A stretch of 64,000 nucleotides of DNA from Mucilaginibacter sp. PAMC 26640 (lineage in GTDB: Bacteria; Bacteroidota; Bacteroidia; Sphingobacteriales; Sphingobacteriaceae), in contig CP014773.1 of the NCBI GenBank assembly GCA_001596135.1, positions 1,860,001 through 1,924,000 of the forward strand, in the 5' to 3' direction. This document shows positions 53,703 to 62,126 of this stretch, one piece after another (within the stretch, counting starts at the first letter, position 1; every line of letters begins with the position of its first letter). A program made the translations under genes and the position numbers. The notes under the pieces were generated by a model, which saw only the letters and a list, made by a program, of their open reading frames with translations, did not search any database and had not been told where the DNA came from.

Positions 53703-54170
53703 ATGAAAAGAGCAACATTTGATCATAAAGCTAAGTTAAGCCTCATCAAATGCTGCTCTTTTTTTGTGCTGTTACTTTTCTCGGTGGCAGCCTCCGCACA
53801 GGTAAAAGGCAAAGTTACCGTAGTGCGCGATCCCTTGTTTGATACCCTGCTGGCCAAGCGGGCTTTACTTAACAAAATGGGCGGCGTGGCAGGTGGGGGA
53901 TTTTTCCCATCCTATGGCTATCGGTTACAGATCTATAGCGGTAGTAACCGGAGCGCAGCTTTTGCAGCACAGGCAAGGTTTAACCGCGAATTTCCGGAGA
54001 TGCGTACGTACGTAGGTTACCGTGAACCCAACTTTAAGGTAAAAGCCGGCGATTTCAGAACCCGTTTGGAGGCCGAAAAAATGAAGGCCCAACTACAGGA
54101 TACGTTTTCGGCCATGTTTATCGTTTCAGAAAAAATCAATCCCCCAAAAACAGTTATTAGTAATGATTAA
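53703..54170 (+). CDS. SPOR-domain secreted protein
   Basis: A 155-residue exported protein. Signal peptide about 1-32 (the hydrophobic core CCSFFVLLLFSVAASA precedes QVKG). The C-terminal half (about 75-145) resembles a SPOR domain: YRLQIYSGSNRSAAFAAQA, FPEMRTYVGYREPNFKVKAGDFRTR and LEAEKMKAQLQ. SPOR domains bind glycan strands denuded of stem peptides, typically at division sites. Its stop codon overlaps the start of the M20 amidohydrolase gene by 8 bases, so the two are translationally coupled, which hints at a link between cell-wall binding and amidohydrolase use. Confidence 0.82.
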   Translation: MKRATFDHKAKLSLIKCCSFFVLLLFSVAASAQVKGKVTVVRDPLFDTLLAKRALLNKMGGVAGGGFFPSYGYRLQIYSGSNRSAAFAAQARFNREFPEMRTYVGYREPNFKVKAGDFRTRLEAEKMKAQLQDTFSAMFIVSEKINPPKTVISND

Positions 54171-55347
54171 GCAAAAGATCCAGCAGCTTTCGGCAGATAT
54201 ATTTAACGATGTGGTAGCGAATCGCCGGCATTTGCACTCCCATCCCGAACTGTCTTTTCACGAAGTGGAAACATCGGTGTTTGTAGCCAATAAGCTAACC
54301 GAACTGGGTTTGGAGTACCATAAAATGGCCGATACCGGCTTGGTGGCCATGATCAAGGGCGACAAGCCTTCTGACAGGGTCATCGCCCTGCGTGCCGATA
54401 TGGATGCTCTGCCGATACTGGAAGCGAATGACGTTACTTACAAATCGCAAAACCCGGGTGTGATGCACGCCTGCGGACATGATGCGCATACCTCATCGCT
54501 ATTAGGAACCGCGAAGATCTTAACAGAACTGAAAGCAGAATTTGGTGGAACGGTTAAGTTGATATTTCAGCCTGCTGAAGAGAAACTGCCGGGTGGAGCC
54601 AGTTTAATGATCAAAGAAGGCGTACTGGAAAATCCTAAGCCGCACGCGGTATTGGGGCAGCATGTAATGCCACTAATCGATGCCGGTAAGGTTGGTTTCC
54701 GTGCGGGCAAGTATATGGCCTCTACAGATGAATTATACGTTACCGTGCGTGGTAAAGGCGGCCATGGTGCACAACCGCAGCAAAATGTTGACCCGGTGAT
54801 CATCACTGCACATATTTTAACCGCACTGCAGCAAGTGGTAAGCCGCTTTGCCGACCCTAAAAGCCCTTCGGTACTTTCCTTTGGAAAAGTGATCGCCAAC
54901 GGCGCAACCAATGTGATCCCGAACGAAGTTTACCTGGAGGGTACCTTTCGTACCATGGATGAAAAATGGCGGAACGAGGCTCATATCAAGATCAAGAAAA
55001 TGGCCGAAGGTATTGCCGAGGCCATGGGTGGCAGTTGCGAATTTAATATCATGCGCGGCTATCCCTTCCTGATCAATGAAGAAGTGTTAACGAATGCAAC
55101 CCGGAGCCATGCCGAAGATTATTTAGGCAAAGAGAACGTACTGGACCTGGATATTTGGATGGCGGCAGAGGATTTTGCCTACTACTCGCAGGTTGCCGAT
55201 AGTTGTTTCTATCGTTTAGGCACCAGGAACGAGGCGCGTGGCATCACCTCATCGGTACATACCCCAACCTTCGATGTGGAAGAAGATGCCTTTAAAATAA
55301 GTACCGGACTGATGGCCTATTTGGCTATTAAGCAATTGGGAAATTAA
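54163..55347 (+). CDS. M20-family amidohydrolase (N-acyl-amino-acid/HipO type)
   Basis: Zinc-dependent amidohydrolase of 394 residues. Metal-binding motifs: HSHPELSFHE (about 25-34), ALRADMDALPI (about 73-83), MHACGHDAHTSSLLG (about 100-114), FQPAEEKLPGG (about 134-144) and the C-terminal Glu/His region (DIWMAAEDFAYYSQ; SVHTPTFDVEEDA). Dimerisation domain about 180-290 (GKGGHGAQPQQNVDPV). No signal peptide, so cytoplasmic. Substrates of this group are N-acylated amino acids, hippurate or indole conjugates; the actual one is unknown. Coupled to the SPOR gene by 8-bp overlap. Confidence 0.94.
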   Translation: MIKQKIQQLSADIFNDVVANRRHLHSHPELSFHEVETSVFVANKLTELGLEYHKMADTGLVAMIKGDKPSDRVIALRADMDALPILEANDVTYKSQNPGVMHACGHDAHTSSLLGTAKILTELKAEFGGTVKLIFQPAEEKLPGGASLMIKEGVLENPKPHAVLGQHVMPLIDAGKVGFRAGKYMASTDELYVTVRGKGGHGAQPQQNVDPVIITAHILTALQQVVSRFADPKSPSVLSFGKVIANGATNVIPNEVYLEGTFRTMDEKWRNEAHIKIKKMAEGIAEAMGGSCEFNIMRGYPFLINEEVLTNATRSHAEDYLGKENVLDLDIWMAAEDFAYYSQVADSCFYRLGTRNEARGITSSVHTPTFDVEEDAFKISTGLMAYLAIKQLGN

Positions 55348-55364
55348 TTTCGTCGATAAAAGAT

Positions 55365-55437
55365 GTCCATAGCGTATGGAGAGCCCGGATTGAACCGCTA
55401 TTTCTACCTATGGTCTTTCGACTATCAACCATGGACT
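55365..55437. repeat. Possible CCATGGAC-type inverted repeat
   Basis: GTCCATAGCGTATGGA on the left and CTATGGTCTTTCGACTATCA with ATGGAC on the right. The words are related in opposite orientation, but pairing is poor, so this is a weak member of the inverted-array class. Confidence 0.4.
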
Positions 55438-55446
55438 AAACAATAG

Positions 55447-56376
55447 ATGAAAAGACTTTTCCTGGCTTTCTGCTTTATCCTATTCGCTTTCTGCTCAAAT
55501 GCCCAGCAGATCCAACGCTTTAACCCAGACACTATACTTACCGTAGTGATCGATTCGCCCGTTAATATTATCTCGCACCGGCTGCGGGTACAGGACTTTA
55601 TCGATGCGGTAACGCAGGATACCAGCTTTTACAAGGCTTTTCAGAACATGAAAGGCTACAAGTTCACGGCCGAGAACCGGGTGTTTACCTATGATAAAAA
55701 GAACAGGGTAGAGGGCAAGATCTATAGGAAAATTCAGCATAGCAATGTAGCGGGAAGCCACAAATTGCAATATTTGGCCAAAGCCGATAGCGGCACCGTG
55801 TTTAAAAAGAATGGCAAGTACCAGCTGTATACCGTAGAGATGTTTGACTATATCTTTATGAATGCCTACAACTCCGACTTTGTAAAAGGAGAGGGACAAC
55901 CGGGAGATAAACCCGGTAAGAATGAAAGTTACAAATCAAAACTGAAAACGCTGGTGTTTACGCCCGGGCGTAAGGTAAACGGGATCCCTTTTATCAGCGA
56001 TAAAACAGAAATTTTTGGTCCCGACTTAAAGCAATTTTACCTGTACCAGTTTGCCCGGGGTAAATATCTCGATAGCATCCCGGTATACCGCTTTAAAGTG
56101 GTTCGCAAACCCAGCAGCAGTCCGGATGATGTAATGATTCAGGAGATGACCACCATCTTCGATATGCGGACCTTCCAGATCCTGGGCCGCTATATCGATA
56201 TGAAATACAGCAATATGCTATTTGATTTTAATGTGCAGATGAATATCGAGCTCAATAAATTCGACGACGAACTCCTGCCCATCAAGATCACCTACCAGGG
56301 GAACTGGAATATCCCGTTCCATAAGGAAGAGCGGGCCAGTTTTTTAATTGTGCATAAGGATTATAAAAAAGAGTAG
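55447..56376 (+). CDS. Secreted protein of unknown function
   Basis: A 309-residue exported protein, signal peptide about 1-19 (FAFCSNA before QQI). The rest is beta-rich with many aromatic and basic residues, for example YKFTAENRVFTYDKKNR, FKKNGKYQLYTVEMFDYI and FDFNVQMNIELNKFDDELLP. There is no catalytic motif, lipobox or membrane segment. It resembles the periplasmic or outer-membrane associated beta-sandwich proteins common in this phylum, but I cannot name a family. Same strand as the M20 gene, 99 bp downstream, with a weak repeat in the gap; possibly its own transcript. Confidence 0.75.
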   Translation: MKRLFLAFCFILFAFCSNAQQIQRFNPDTILTVVIDSPVNIISHRLRVQDFIDAVTQDTSFYKAFQNMKGYKFTAENRVFTYDKKNRVEGKIYRKIQHSNVAGSHKLQYLAKADSGTVFKKNGKYQLYTVEMFDYIFMNAYNSDFVKGEGQPGDKPGKNESYKSKLKTLVFTPGRKVNGIPFISDKTEIFGPDLKQFYLYQFARGKYLDSIPVYRFKVVRKPSSSPDDVMIQEMTTIFDMRTFQILGRYIDMKYSNMLFDFNVQMNIELNKFDDELLPIKITYQGNWNIPFHKEERASFLIVHKDYKKE

Positions 56377-56383
56377 GAAGCTT

Positions 56384-56517
56384 AGCCCCTAACCCCCTGA
56401 AGGGTGAACGGCATATCACATAATGCAGAAAGCCATCCGCGGGATGGCTTTCTGCATTATGTGAATTTAAAATTTGCTAATCAAAAACTCCCCCTTCAGA
56501 GGGCTGGGGGGCTCCGG
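56384..56517. repeat. CCCCCTGAAGGG inverted repeat flanking a long hairpin
   Basis: AGCCCCTAACCCCCTGAAGG near 56384 and CCTTCAGAGGGCTGGGGGGC near 56497 are near-complementary arms. They enclose the 23-bp perfect hairpin 56416-56464. Sits between convergent genes. Confidence 0.7.
56416..56464. terminator. 23-bp perfect hairpin, probable bidirectional terminator
   Basis: The arms 56416-56438 and 56442-56464 are exact complements around the 3-base loop GCG. No long T-run follows on either strand, but the place between convergent stops and the AT-rich edges suggest termination or 3'-end protection. Confidence 0.7.
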
Positions 56518-56518
56518 C

Positions 56519-57955
56519 CTAAAATTCAGCGTTCTTCGGGAACCTTGGGAAAGGGATCACATCCCTGATATTACCCATACCGGTTACAAAAAGTACTAAA
56601 CGCTCAAAGCCTAAACCGAAACCGGCATGCTGACAAGAACCAAAGCGGCGGGTATCTAAATACCACCAAAGCTCATTTTTAGGGATGCCCAGTTCGTCCA
56701 TCCGGGTTTCTAATTTATCCAAACGTTCTTCACGCTGCGACCCGCCTACTATTTCGCCAATGCCCGGGAAAAGAATATCCATTGCTGCAACGGTTTTGCC
56801 GTCATCATTCTGGCGCATGTAGAAGGATTTGATTTCTTTAGGGTAATCCGTCAGGATCACCGGTTTTTTAAAGTGCTTCTCTACCAGATAACGCTCATGT
56901 TCCGATTGCAGATCGGTACCCCAGCCTTCAACCGGGAACTGGAATTTTTTCTTTTTGTTAGGAGTAGAATCACGCAGGATCTGGATCGCCTCGGTATAGG
57001 TAAGGCGCTCAAAATCGTTATTTAAGCAAAATTGCAGTTTATCCAGCAGGTTCAGTTCAGAACGTTCCTGCTGCGGTTTGCTTTTCTCTTCTTCCAGCAA
57101 ACGCTGGTTTAAAATTTCAAGGTCCTCTTTATTTTTGTCCAGCGCGTAGTTAATTACATATTTCAGTAATTCTTCGGCCAGGTTGGCATTATCAGTCAGG
57201 TCATAAAAAGCCATTTCCGGCTCTATCATCCAAAACTCGGCTAAGTGGCGGGTAGTATTGGAATTCTCCGCGCGGAACGTTGGCCCAAAGGTGTAGATAT
57301 CGCTTAAAGCCATGGCACCCAATTCACCTTCCAGCTGACCGGATACGGTTAAGTTGGTTGATTTACCAAAGAAATCCTGTTTGTAATCTACCTCACCGGT
57401 ATCAGTGCGCGGTACGTTAGCCAAATCAAAATTGGTTACGTGGAAAGCTTCGCCGGCTCCTTCAGCATCAGATTGCGTAATGACCGGTGTATGCAGGTAT
57501 ACAAAGCCTTTCTCCTGGAAAAACTGGTGTACGGCAAACGATAAGGTGTTCCTTACACGGAATATCGCGCCGAAGGTATTGGTGCGGAAACGCAAGTGAG
57601 CGTTTTCACGCAAAAACTCCAGGGTTTGCTTTTTGGGTTGTAACGGAAACTCATCGGAGTTACAATCGCCCAGGATCTCAATGTCGCGGGCTATGATCTC
57701 CACCGACTGCCCCTGGCCCAGAGAAGCCGATAGCTCGCCGGTAACAGCAACCGCCGCACCAAAAGTAATGCGTTTTAATAAGGCGGGGTCCGTATTTTCA
57801 AAGTCAACCACAATTTGCAGGTTGCTATTGGTAGAGCCATCGTTTAAAGCAATAAAACGATTGGACCGGAATGCCCGTACCCATCCTTTTACCGTTACCT
57901 CGGTACCGGTTTCCCCGCTTTGCAGTAATGCTTTAATCTTAATTCGCTGACTCAT
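56519..57955 (-). CDS. asnS: Asparaginyl-tRNA synthetase
   Basis: Class IIb synthetase charging tRNA-Asn. The 478-residue product has an N-terminal OB-fold anticodon-binding domain (about 5-110, [18 protein letters not shown]), then the class II core with motif 1 near [20 protein letters not shown], motif 2 [26 protein letters not shown] segment (about 230-250) and motif 3 [16 protein letters not shown] (about 447-462). An insertion (about 290-345, [15 protein letters not shown]) is typical of bacterial AsnRS. The frame is open 30 bp upstream, but [11 protein letters not shown] is the normal start, following a -7 element by 19 bases. Confidence 0.96.
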   Translation of the reverse strand: MSQRIKIKALLQSGETGTEVTVKGWVRAFRSNRFIALNDGSTNSNLQIVVDFENTDPALLKRITFGAAVAVTGELSASLGQGQSVEIIARDIEILGDCNSDEFPLQPKKQTLEFLRENAHLRFRTNTFGAIFRVRNTLSFAVHQFFQEKGFVYLHTPVITQSDAEGAGEAFHVTNFDLANVPRTDTGEVDYKQDFFGKSTNLTVSGQLEGELGAMALSDIYTFGPTFRAENSNTTRHLAEFWMIEPEMAFYDLTDNANLAEELLKYVINYALDKNKEDLEILNQRLLEEEKSKPQQERSELNLLDKLQFCLNNDFERLTYTEAIQILRDSTPNKKKKFQFPVEGWGTDLQSEHERYLVEKHFKKPVILTDYPKEIKSFYMRQNDDGKTVAAMDILFPGIGEIVGGSQREERLDKLETRMDELGIPKNELWWYLDTRRFGSCQHAGFGLGFERLVLFVTGMGNIRDVIPFPRFPKNAEF

Positions 57956-57974
57956 ATAAAAGTATTTTGGGTGG

Positions 57975-57982
57975 CAAAAATA
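57975..57982 (-). promoter_or_regulatory. -7 element of asnS
   Basis: TATTTTTG on the minus strand, perfect TAnnTTTG, 19 bp before the ATG at 57955. Confidence 0.5.
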
Positions 57983-58063
57983 CAATTAATCATCCATTGG
58001 ATGAACCTGAAATTGCATAATTTAAGCGCGGTGCTGATGCCTTTTCAATAAAAATGTCCGGAT

Positions 58064-58546
58064 CTATTTGGGTAGGTAAACGTTAAACATACCATTAGCG
58101 AATTTCACCGTTTCGGGGTAAGCAGTTGATGGGTTAGGATAATCTCTTTTAAGGGTAAGGCTGTAGCTGCCGCTAATCAATCGGCTGGTTTCGTCATAGC
58201 CTGTAACGGTTAGTGTACTCGCAGCGGTTTTGTCTAATACATATTCGCTGGTAAAAACATCGCCGCCAACAGTTGTAAAATAAAAAGCCTGTGTGTTTTG
58301 AAAGGTGTATGTACCCTTGCCTGTGAATTTTAAGCGCATGATAAGGCGCTCTTCGGTTTTCGAACCAATAATCAATAAGGTATCCGTACCCTGTTTTTCG
58401 GCCGTGGCTTCGCCGGTCCATTTCACCATATTTTTGTCGGCACCAATGTAAGGTGCAATAGCCGGCGACACGCAGCAATTGCGTTTAGAGCATCCAGCGG
58501 TAAATAAGCCCAAAACAATTAGGATAAGCAGCGTTAACTTTTTCAT
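58064..58546 (-). CDS. Lipoprotein, DUF6252-like
   Basis: A 160-residue lipoprotein with lipobox FTAGC (Cys19), followed by a short Cys-containing segment (SKRNCCVSP) and a beta-sandwich region (about 38-158): MVKWTGEATAEKQGTDTLLI, RLIMRLKFTGKGTYTF and RLISGSYSLTLKRDYP. The layout matches the DUF6252-type lipoproteins of Bacteroidota; the family match is from memory. Role unknown. Located between asnS and the divergent EamA gene. Confidence 0.7.
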   Translation of the reverse strand: MKKLTLLILIVLGLFTAGCSKRNCCVSPAIAPYIGADKNMVKWTGEATAEKQGTDTLLIIGSKTEERLIMRLKFTGKGTYTFQNTQAFYFTTVGGDVFTSEYVLDKTAASTLTVTGYDETSRLISGSYSLTLKRDYPNPSTAYPETVKFANGMFNVYLPK

Positions 58547-58738
58547 GATAAGTTTTTATTTTAATTACGTCCGTTAATGGCGGAACGCTACAGTGAATTA
58601 AGGCTGACAGTGTTATGATTCCGTTAAATTAAAATCAACAAAGGTTCCGGTACACATCGTTGGGCCATTGCTTTGCCACGCTTGTTTCGATAAGTCAATT
58701 AATCCTTCAAAATTAGATCGTCTAATGGTGGCAATGCG

Positions 58739-58746
58739 TAGTTTTG
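58739..58746 (+). promoter_or_regulatory. -7 element of the EamA transporter gene
   Basis: TAGTTTTG, perfect TAnnTTTG, 4 bp before the ATG at 58751; a leaderless transcript is expected. Confidence 0.6.
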
Positions 58747-58750
58747 CCGC

Positions 58751-59617
58751 ATGAACCCAAGGGTAAGTCTGTTAGTCGGGATATTGTGTATCTCTTTTTC
58801 GCCAATCTTTGTAAAGCTGGCCGGTGTATCTCCGCTGGGTGCTGCATTTTACCGGGTAGCCGTTGCCTGGGTTTGCCTGCTGCCCTATTGTATCATCAAA
58901 AACAAACTAAAGGTAGATCGTCGCCAATTATTGATTGCGATTGCTGCCGGGATCATATTCGCATCAGATATTGCGGTTTGGAATATCTCACTTTTGAAAA
59001 TCAGCGCCACCGTATCCACCCTGGTTGCCAACCTGGCCCCGGTTTGGGTGGGCCTCATGGGCTACCTGCTTTTCAGGAAGCTGTCTGGCCGGCTGTTTTG
59101 GATCGGCACTTTGATAGCTATCGCCGGCATGGTGATCCTGGTGGGTTACCAGCATATCCTCCATCTGGAATTTAATACCGGCATCTTGCTGGCCTTGCTG
59201 GCCAGTTTTCTATATGCCAGTTACATTATGCTCACCAAAAACATCATGGCGGGGATAGATGTGTTTACCTTTATGTTTTACAGCATGCTTAGTTCGGGGA
59301 TCTTCCTGTTGGTCATCAGCAGTTTTACGGGAGATGATATGGTACATTTCCCCATTAAAGTTTGGCTTTGTTTTATCGGTATGGGGCTTATTTGCCAGCT
59401 GGTAGGCTGGCTCACTATCAATTATTCCCTGCGGTATATGGAATCTACCAAAGTAGCCATTGCGTTATTGAGCCAAACCGTTTTTGCCGGGATCCTGGCT
59501 GCCTTTTTTCTGAATGAGCATTTATCATTTACAGAGATCATTGGCAGCGTTGTGGTGTTGGCGGGAATAGCGGTAACGTTTTTGAAACCGAAAAAAGTTG
59601 AGGGGAGTGCTGTTTAG
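58751..59617 (+). CDS. EamA/DMT-family transporter
   Basis: A 288-residue inner-membrane protein with ten hydrophobic segments in two EamA repeats (about 5-135 and 145-280). Signatures: FSPIFVKLAGVSPLGAAFYR (about 16-35), LLKISATVSTLVANLAPVWVG (about 79-99) and, in the second repeat, INYSLRYMESTKVAIALLSQT (about 222-242). The family exports metabolites such as amino acids or nucleosides; the substrate is not readable. The start at 58751 fits directly behind the -7 element. Confidence 0.93.
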   Translation: MNPRVSLLVGILCISFSPIFVKLAGVSPLGAAFYRVAVAWVCLLPYCIIKNKLKVDRRQLLIAIAAGIIFASDIAVWNISLLKISATVSTLVANLAPVWVGLMGYLLFRKLSGRLFWIGTLIAIAGMVILVGYQHILHLEFNTGILLALLASFLYASYIMLTKNIMAGIDVFTFMFYSMLSSGIFLLVISSFTGDDMVHFPIKVWLCFIGMGLICQLVGWLTINYSLRYMESTKVAIALLSQTVFAGILAAFFLNEHLSFTEIIGSVVVLAGIAVTFLKPKKVEGSAV

Positions 59618-59634
59618 TAATTGCCGTTTGTAGC

Positions 59635-60060
59635 GTGGACTCACCCCGGGATCGCTGTGCTGCCCGACCCTCTTTGCGCAGCAGAGAGGGTGAAGCAATA
59701 AGCGCCATGTCTCCTCAACTTTCCATCACCCATCGCTTGCAGAGTGGACTCACCCCGGGATCGCTGCGCTGCCCGACCCTCTCTGCTGCGCAAAGAGGGT
59801 GAAGCAATAAGCGGCCTGTCTCCCCAACTTTCCATCACCCATCGCTTGCAGAGTGCACTCACCCCGGGATCGCTGCGCTGCCCGACCCTCTCTGCTGCGC
59901 AAAGAGGGTGTAGCAATAAGCGGCCTGTCTCCCCAATTTTACATCACCCACCACTTGCAGAATGGACTCACCCCGGCATCGCTATCACTCGCCACCCATT
60001 TCTGCTGCTTAGAAAGGGGGATTTCAGAATACTTTGCGCAACGAAAAGAGGGCGTAGTTG
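59635..60060. repeat. 109-bp tandem repeat, 3 full units plus a degenerate fourth
   Basis: Units start at 59635, 59744, 59853 and 59962, an exact 109-bp period. Each unit carries ACTCACCCCGGGATCGCTG, the palindromic segment CCCTCTCTGCTGCGCAAAG/AGGG, then AAGCAATAAGCG and CATCACCCATCGCTTGCAGA. The palindrome could form a hairpin per unit. The fourth unit diverges after about 35 bp. Open frames across it on both strands follow from the repeat. No gene lies in this 580-bp gap. Confidence 0.95.
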
Positions 60061-60169
60061 AGGCGGCTTGCCGGGTGCATCTCAACTTTCCGATTCCATC
60101 GATTCAAAATCATCACTGTATTAAACGTTAAATTTGTATCTTTAAAGAAGAAGTAAGTCGCTTATACCT

Positions 60170-60177
60170 TACTTTTG
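60170..60177 (+). promoter_or_regulatory. -7 element of dnaG
   Basis: TACTTTTG, perfect TAnnTTTG, 20 bp before the ATG. A second perfect element, TAAATTTG, lies at 60129-60136 and could be an alternative promoter. Confidence 0.5.
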
Positions 60178-60197
60178 CAGGCTCAATTTTTTTATCT

Positions 60198-62126
60198 ATG
60201 ATCACCAAACCCACCATCGACCGTATAATGGAAGCCACAGATATTGTGGAGGTGATTGGCGAATTTGTGCAGTTAAAAAAACGCGGGGCCAATTTCGTGG
60301 GTTTGTCTCCCTTTGCTAATGAGCGTACCCCTTCTTTTACTGTTTCGCCTGCTAAAGGGATCTTCAAGGATTTCTCTACCGGTAAAGGCGGCAGTGCCAT
60401 TACTTTTTTAATGGAGCTGGAAAAGTTTACTTATCCGGAAGCTCTTAAATGGCTGGCCAAAAAATACGGTATCGAGATAGAGGAAACGGAAGTATCAGCA
60501 GAGGATAAAGCGGAAGATAACCGCCGCGAAAGCCTTATGATCGCCACCGGCTACGCGGCTAAATTTTTCCACGAAAGCTTGTTGGATAGTGACGAGGGCC
60601 AGAGCATCGGACTTAGCTATTTTAAGGAACGCGGTTTTACCAATGATACCATCAAGAAATTTGAGCTGGGCTATTCGCCCGATCAATGGGAAGCCTTTAC
60701 CGATAGCGCCCTGAAGGCCGGCTACCTGGAAGAATTCCTGGTAGAGAGCGGCCTGTCGGTTAAGCGCGATAACGGCAAACTGTACGACAGATATCGTGGC
60801 CGGGTGATGTTTCCCATCCATAGCTTTACAGGCCGGGTAATTGCCTTTGGCGGCCGTACGCTTAAAACAGATAAGAATGTTCCTAAGTACGTCAATTCCC
60901 CGGAATCGGAGATCTATCATAAATCCAATATCCTTTACGGGTTATACTTCGCCAAGAAATCTATTCGTGAGGAGGACAACTGTTACCTGGTAGAAGGGTA
61001 TGCAGATGTACTCTCGGTTTCGCAGGCGGGTATAGACAATGTGGTGGCCTCATCAGGCACGTCACTTACAGCAGAACAGATCAAGCTCATTAGTCGCTTT
61101 ACCAAGAATATCACCATTCTTTATGATGGCGATGCGGCGGGGATAAAAGCTTCCCTGCGCGGGTTGGATATGATTCTGGAGCAGGGCCTCAACGTAAAAG
61201 TGGTTTCGTTTCCTGATGGGCATGATCCGGATTCTTACGTGCGCAAACTGGGGACCAACGCCTTCAAAAAGCATATTGAGGAAAATAAGAAAGACTTTAT
61301 ACTATATAAAACGGACCTGCTTTTAAAAGATGCCGGTAAAGACCCCATAAAAAAAGCCGATGTGATCCGGGAGGTGGTTGAAAGCATCGCAAAGATCCCC
61401 GATTCTATCAAGGCCTCGGTTTTTATAAAGGAGTGCAGCCATATCATGCAAATTGATGAGCGTGCGCTGCTTACCGAACTCAACAAGATGCGCCAGGCTA
61501 AGGCCAAAAAGGATTATCAGCAGGAGCAAAACCACCGCCCTGCCGAAATGCCGGATGAGCCGCACTTTTTTGATGAGCCTGTAGAGGAGAAGCCAAAGCT
61601 GATCGACACGCAGGAGAAAGAGATCGTTCGCTTGCTGCTTTTATATGGTAACAAGATGATCGATTGGGATGGTATCGCCAATACCTATATCGGCCCTTTT
61701 ATGATAGCCGAGCTAAGTGATGTGGAGTTTGATGAACCAAGCTGCAAGGCGTTTGTAGAGATCTACCAGAAAGAGGTCGAAAACGGCGTTTTGCCGGAGG
61801 AACAGCATTTTATCCATCATCCAGATAAAGGTATTGTGGATGTGGTAGTAACCCTGCTGGCCACCAAATATACATTGAGTGAAAATTGGTACGAGATGCA
61901 CAAGATACTGGTGCCCGATGAAACGGAGAACATGAAGGCTACAATACTTGGCGCTATCTTTCACCTCAAAATGCATAAGGTTGGCAAAATTCTGGAGAAC
62001 CTGCGCGGTGAGTTGCAAAAGGCAACATCAGATGCCGACCAGGATATTTTGCTGAACCAGTATATGCATATGAAAAAGGTAGAAAAGACGATTTCTGATT
62101 ATTTAGGGTCGGTGATATTAAAATAA
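60198..62126 (+). CDS. dnaG: DNA primase lacking zinc ligands
   Basis: Synthesises RNA primers at the replication fork. The 642-residue product has an N-terminal primase zinc-domain fold (about 1-95), the RNA polymerase core with YGLYFAKKSIREEDNCYLVEGYADV-type TOPRIM Glu and LYDGDAAGIKA (about 310-320), and a C-terminal helicase-binding-like domain (about 470-640). The CHC2 zinc motif is degenerate: CPFH reads SPFA (Ser37, Ala40) and CFGC reads DFST (Asp58, Thr61), so all four zinc ligands are gone while the surrounding GANFVGL, ERTPSFTVSP and GKGGSAITFLME are well kept. The pattern appears to be shared by related Bacteroidota rather than damage. Confidence 0.95.
   Translation: MITKPTIDRIMEATDIVEVIGEFVQLKKRGANFVGLSPFANERTPSFTVSPAKGIFKDFSTGKGGSAITFLMELEKFTYPEALKWLAKKYGIEIEETEVSAEDKAEDNRRESLMIATGYAAKFFHESLLDSDEGQSIGLSYFKERGFTNDTIKKFELGYSPDQWEAFTDSALKAGYLEEFLVESGLSVKRDNGKLYDRYRGRVMFPIHSFTGRVIAFGGRTLKTDKNVPKYVNSPESEIYHKSNILYGLYFAKKSIREEDNCYLVEGYADVLSVSQAGIDNVVASSGTSLTAEQIKLISRFTKNITILYDGDAAGIKASLRGLDMILEQGLNVKVVSFPDGHDPDSYVRKLGTNAFKKHIEENKKDFILYKTDLLLKDAGKDPIKKADVIREVVESIAKIPDSIKASVFIKECSHIMQIDERALLTELNKMRQAKAKKDYQQEQNHRPAEMPDEPHFFDEPVEEKPKLIDTQEKEIVRLLLLYGNKMIDWDGIANTYIGPFMIAELSDVEFDEPSCKAFVEIYQKEVENGVLPEEQHFIHHPDKGIVDVVVTLLATKYTLSENWYEMHKILVPDETENMKATILGAIFHLKMHKVGKILENLRGELQKATSDADQDILLNQYMHMKKVEKTISDYLGSVILK

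Noticed and set aside
59635..60060. CRISPR array
   Set aside because: The 109-bp units are contiguous, without variable spacers, and no cas genes are present. The same applies to the 120-bp units at 7621-7980.
59641..60131. Overlapping open frames on both strands between the EamA gene and dnaG
   Set aside because: They are periodic at 109 bp because the unit is tandemly repeated; nothing protein-like beyond the repeat.
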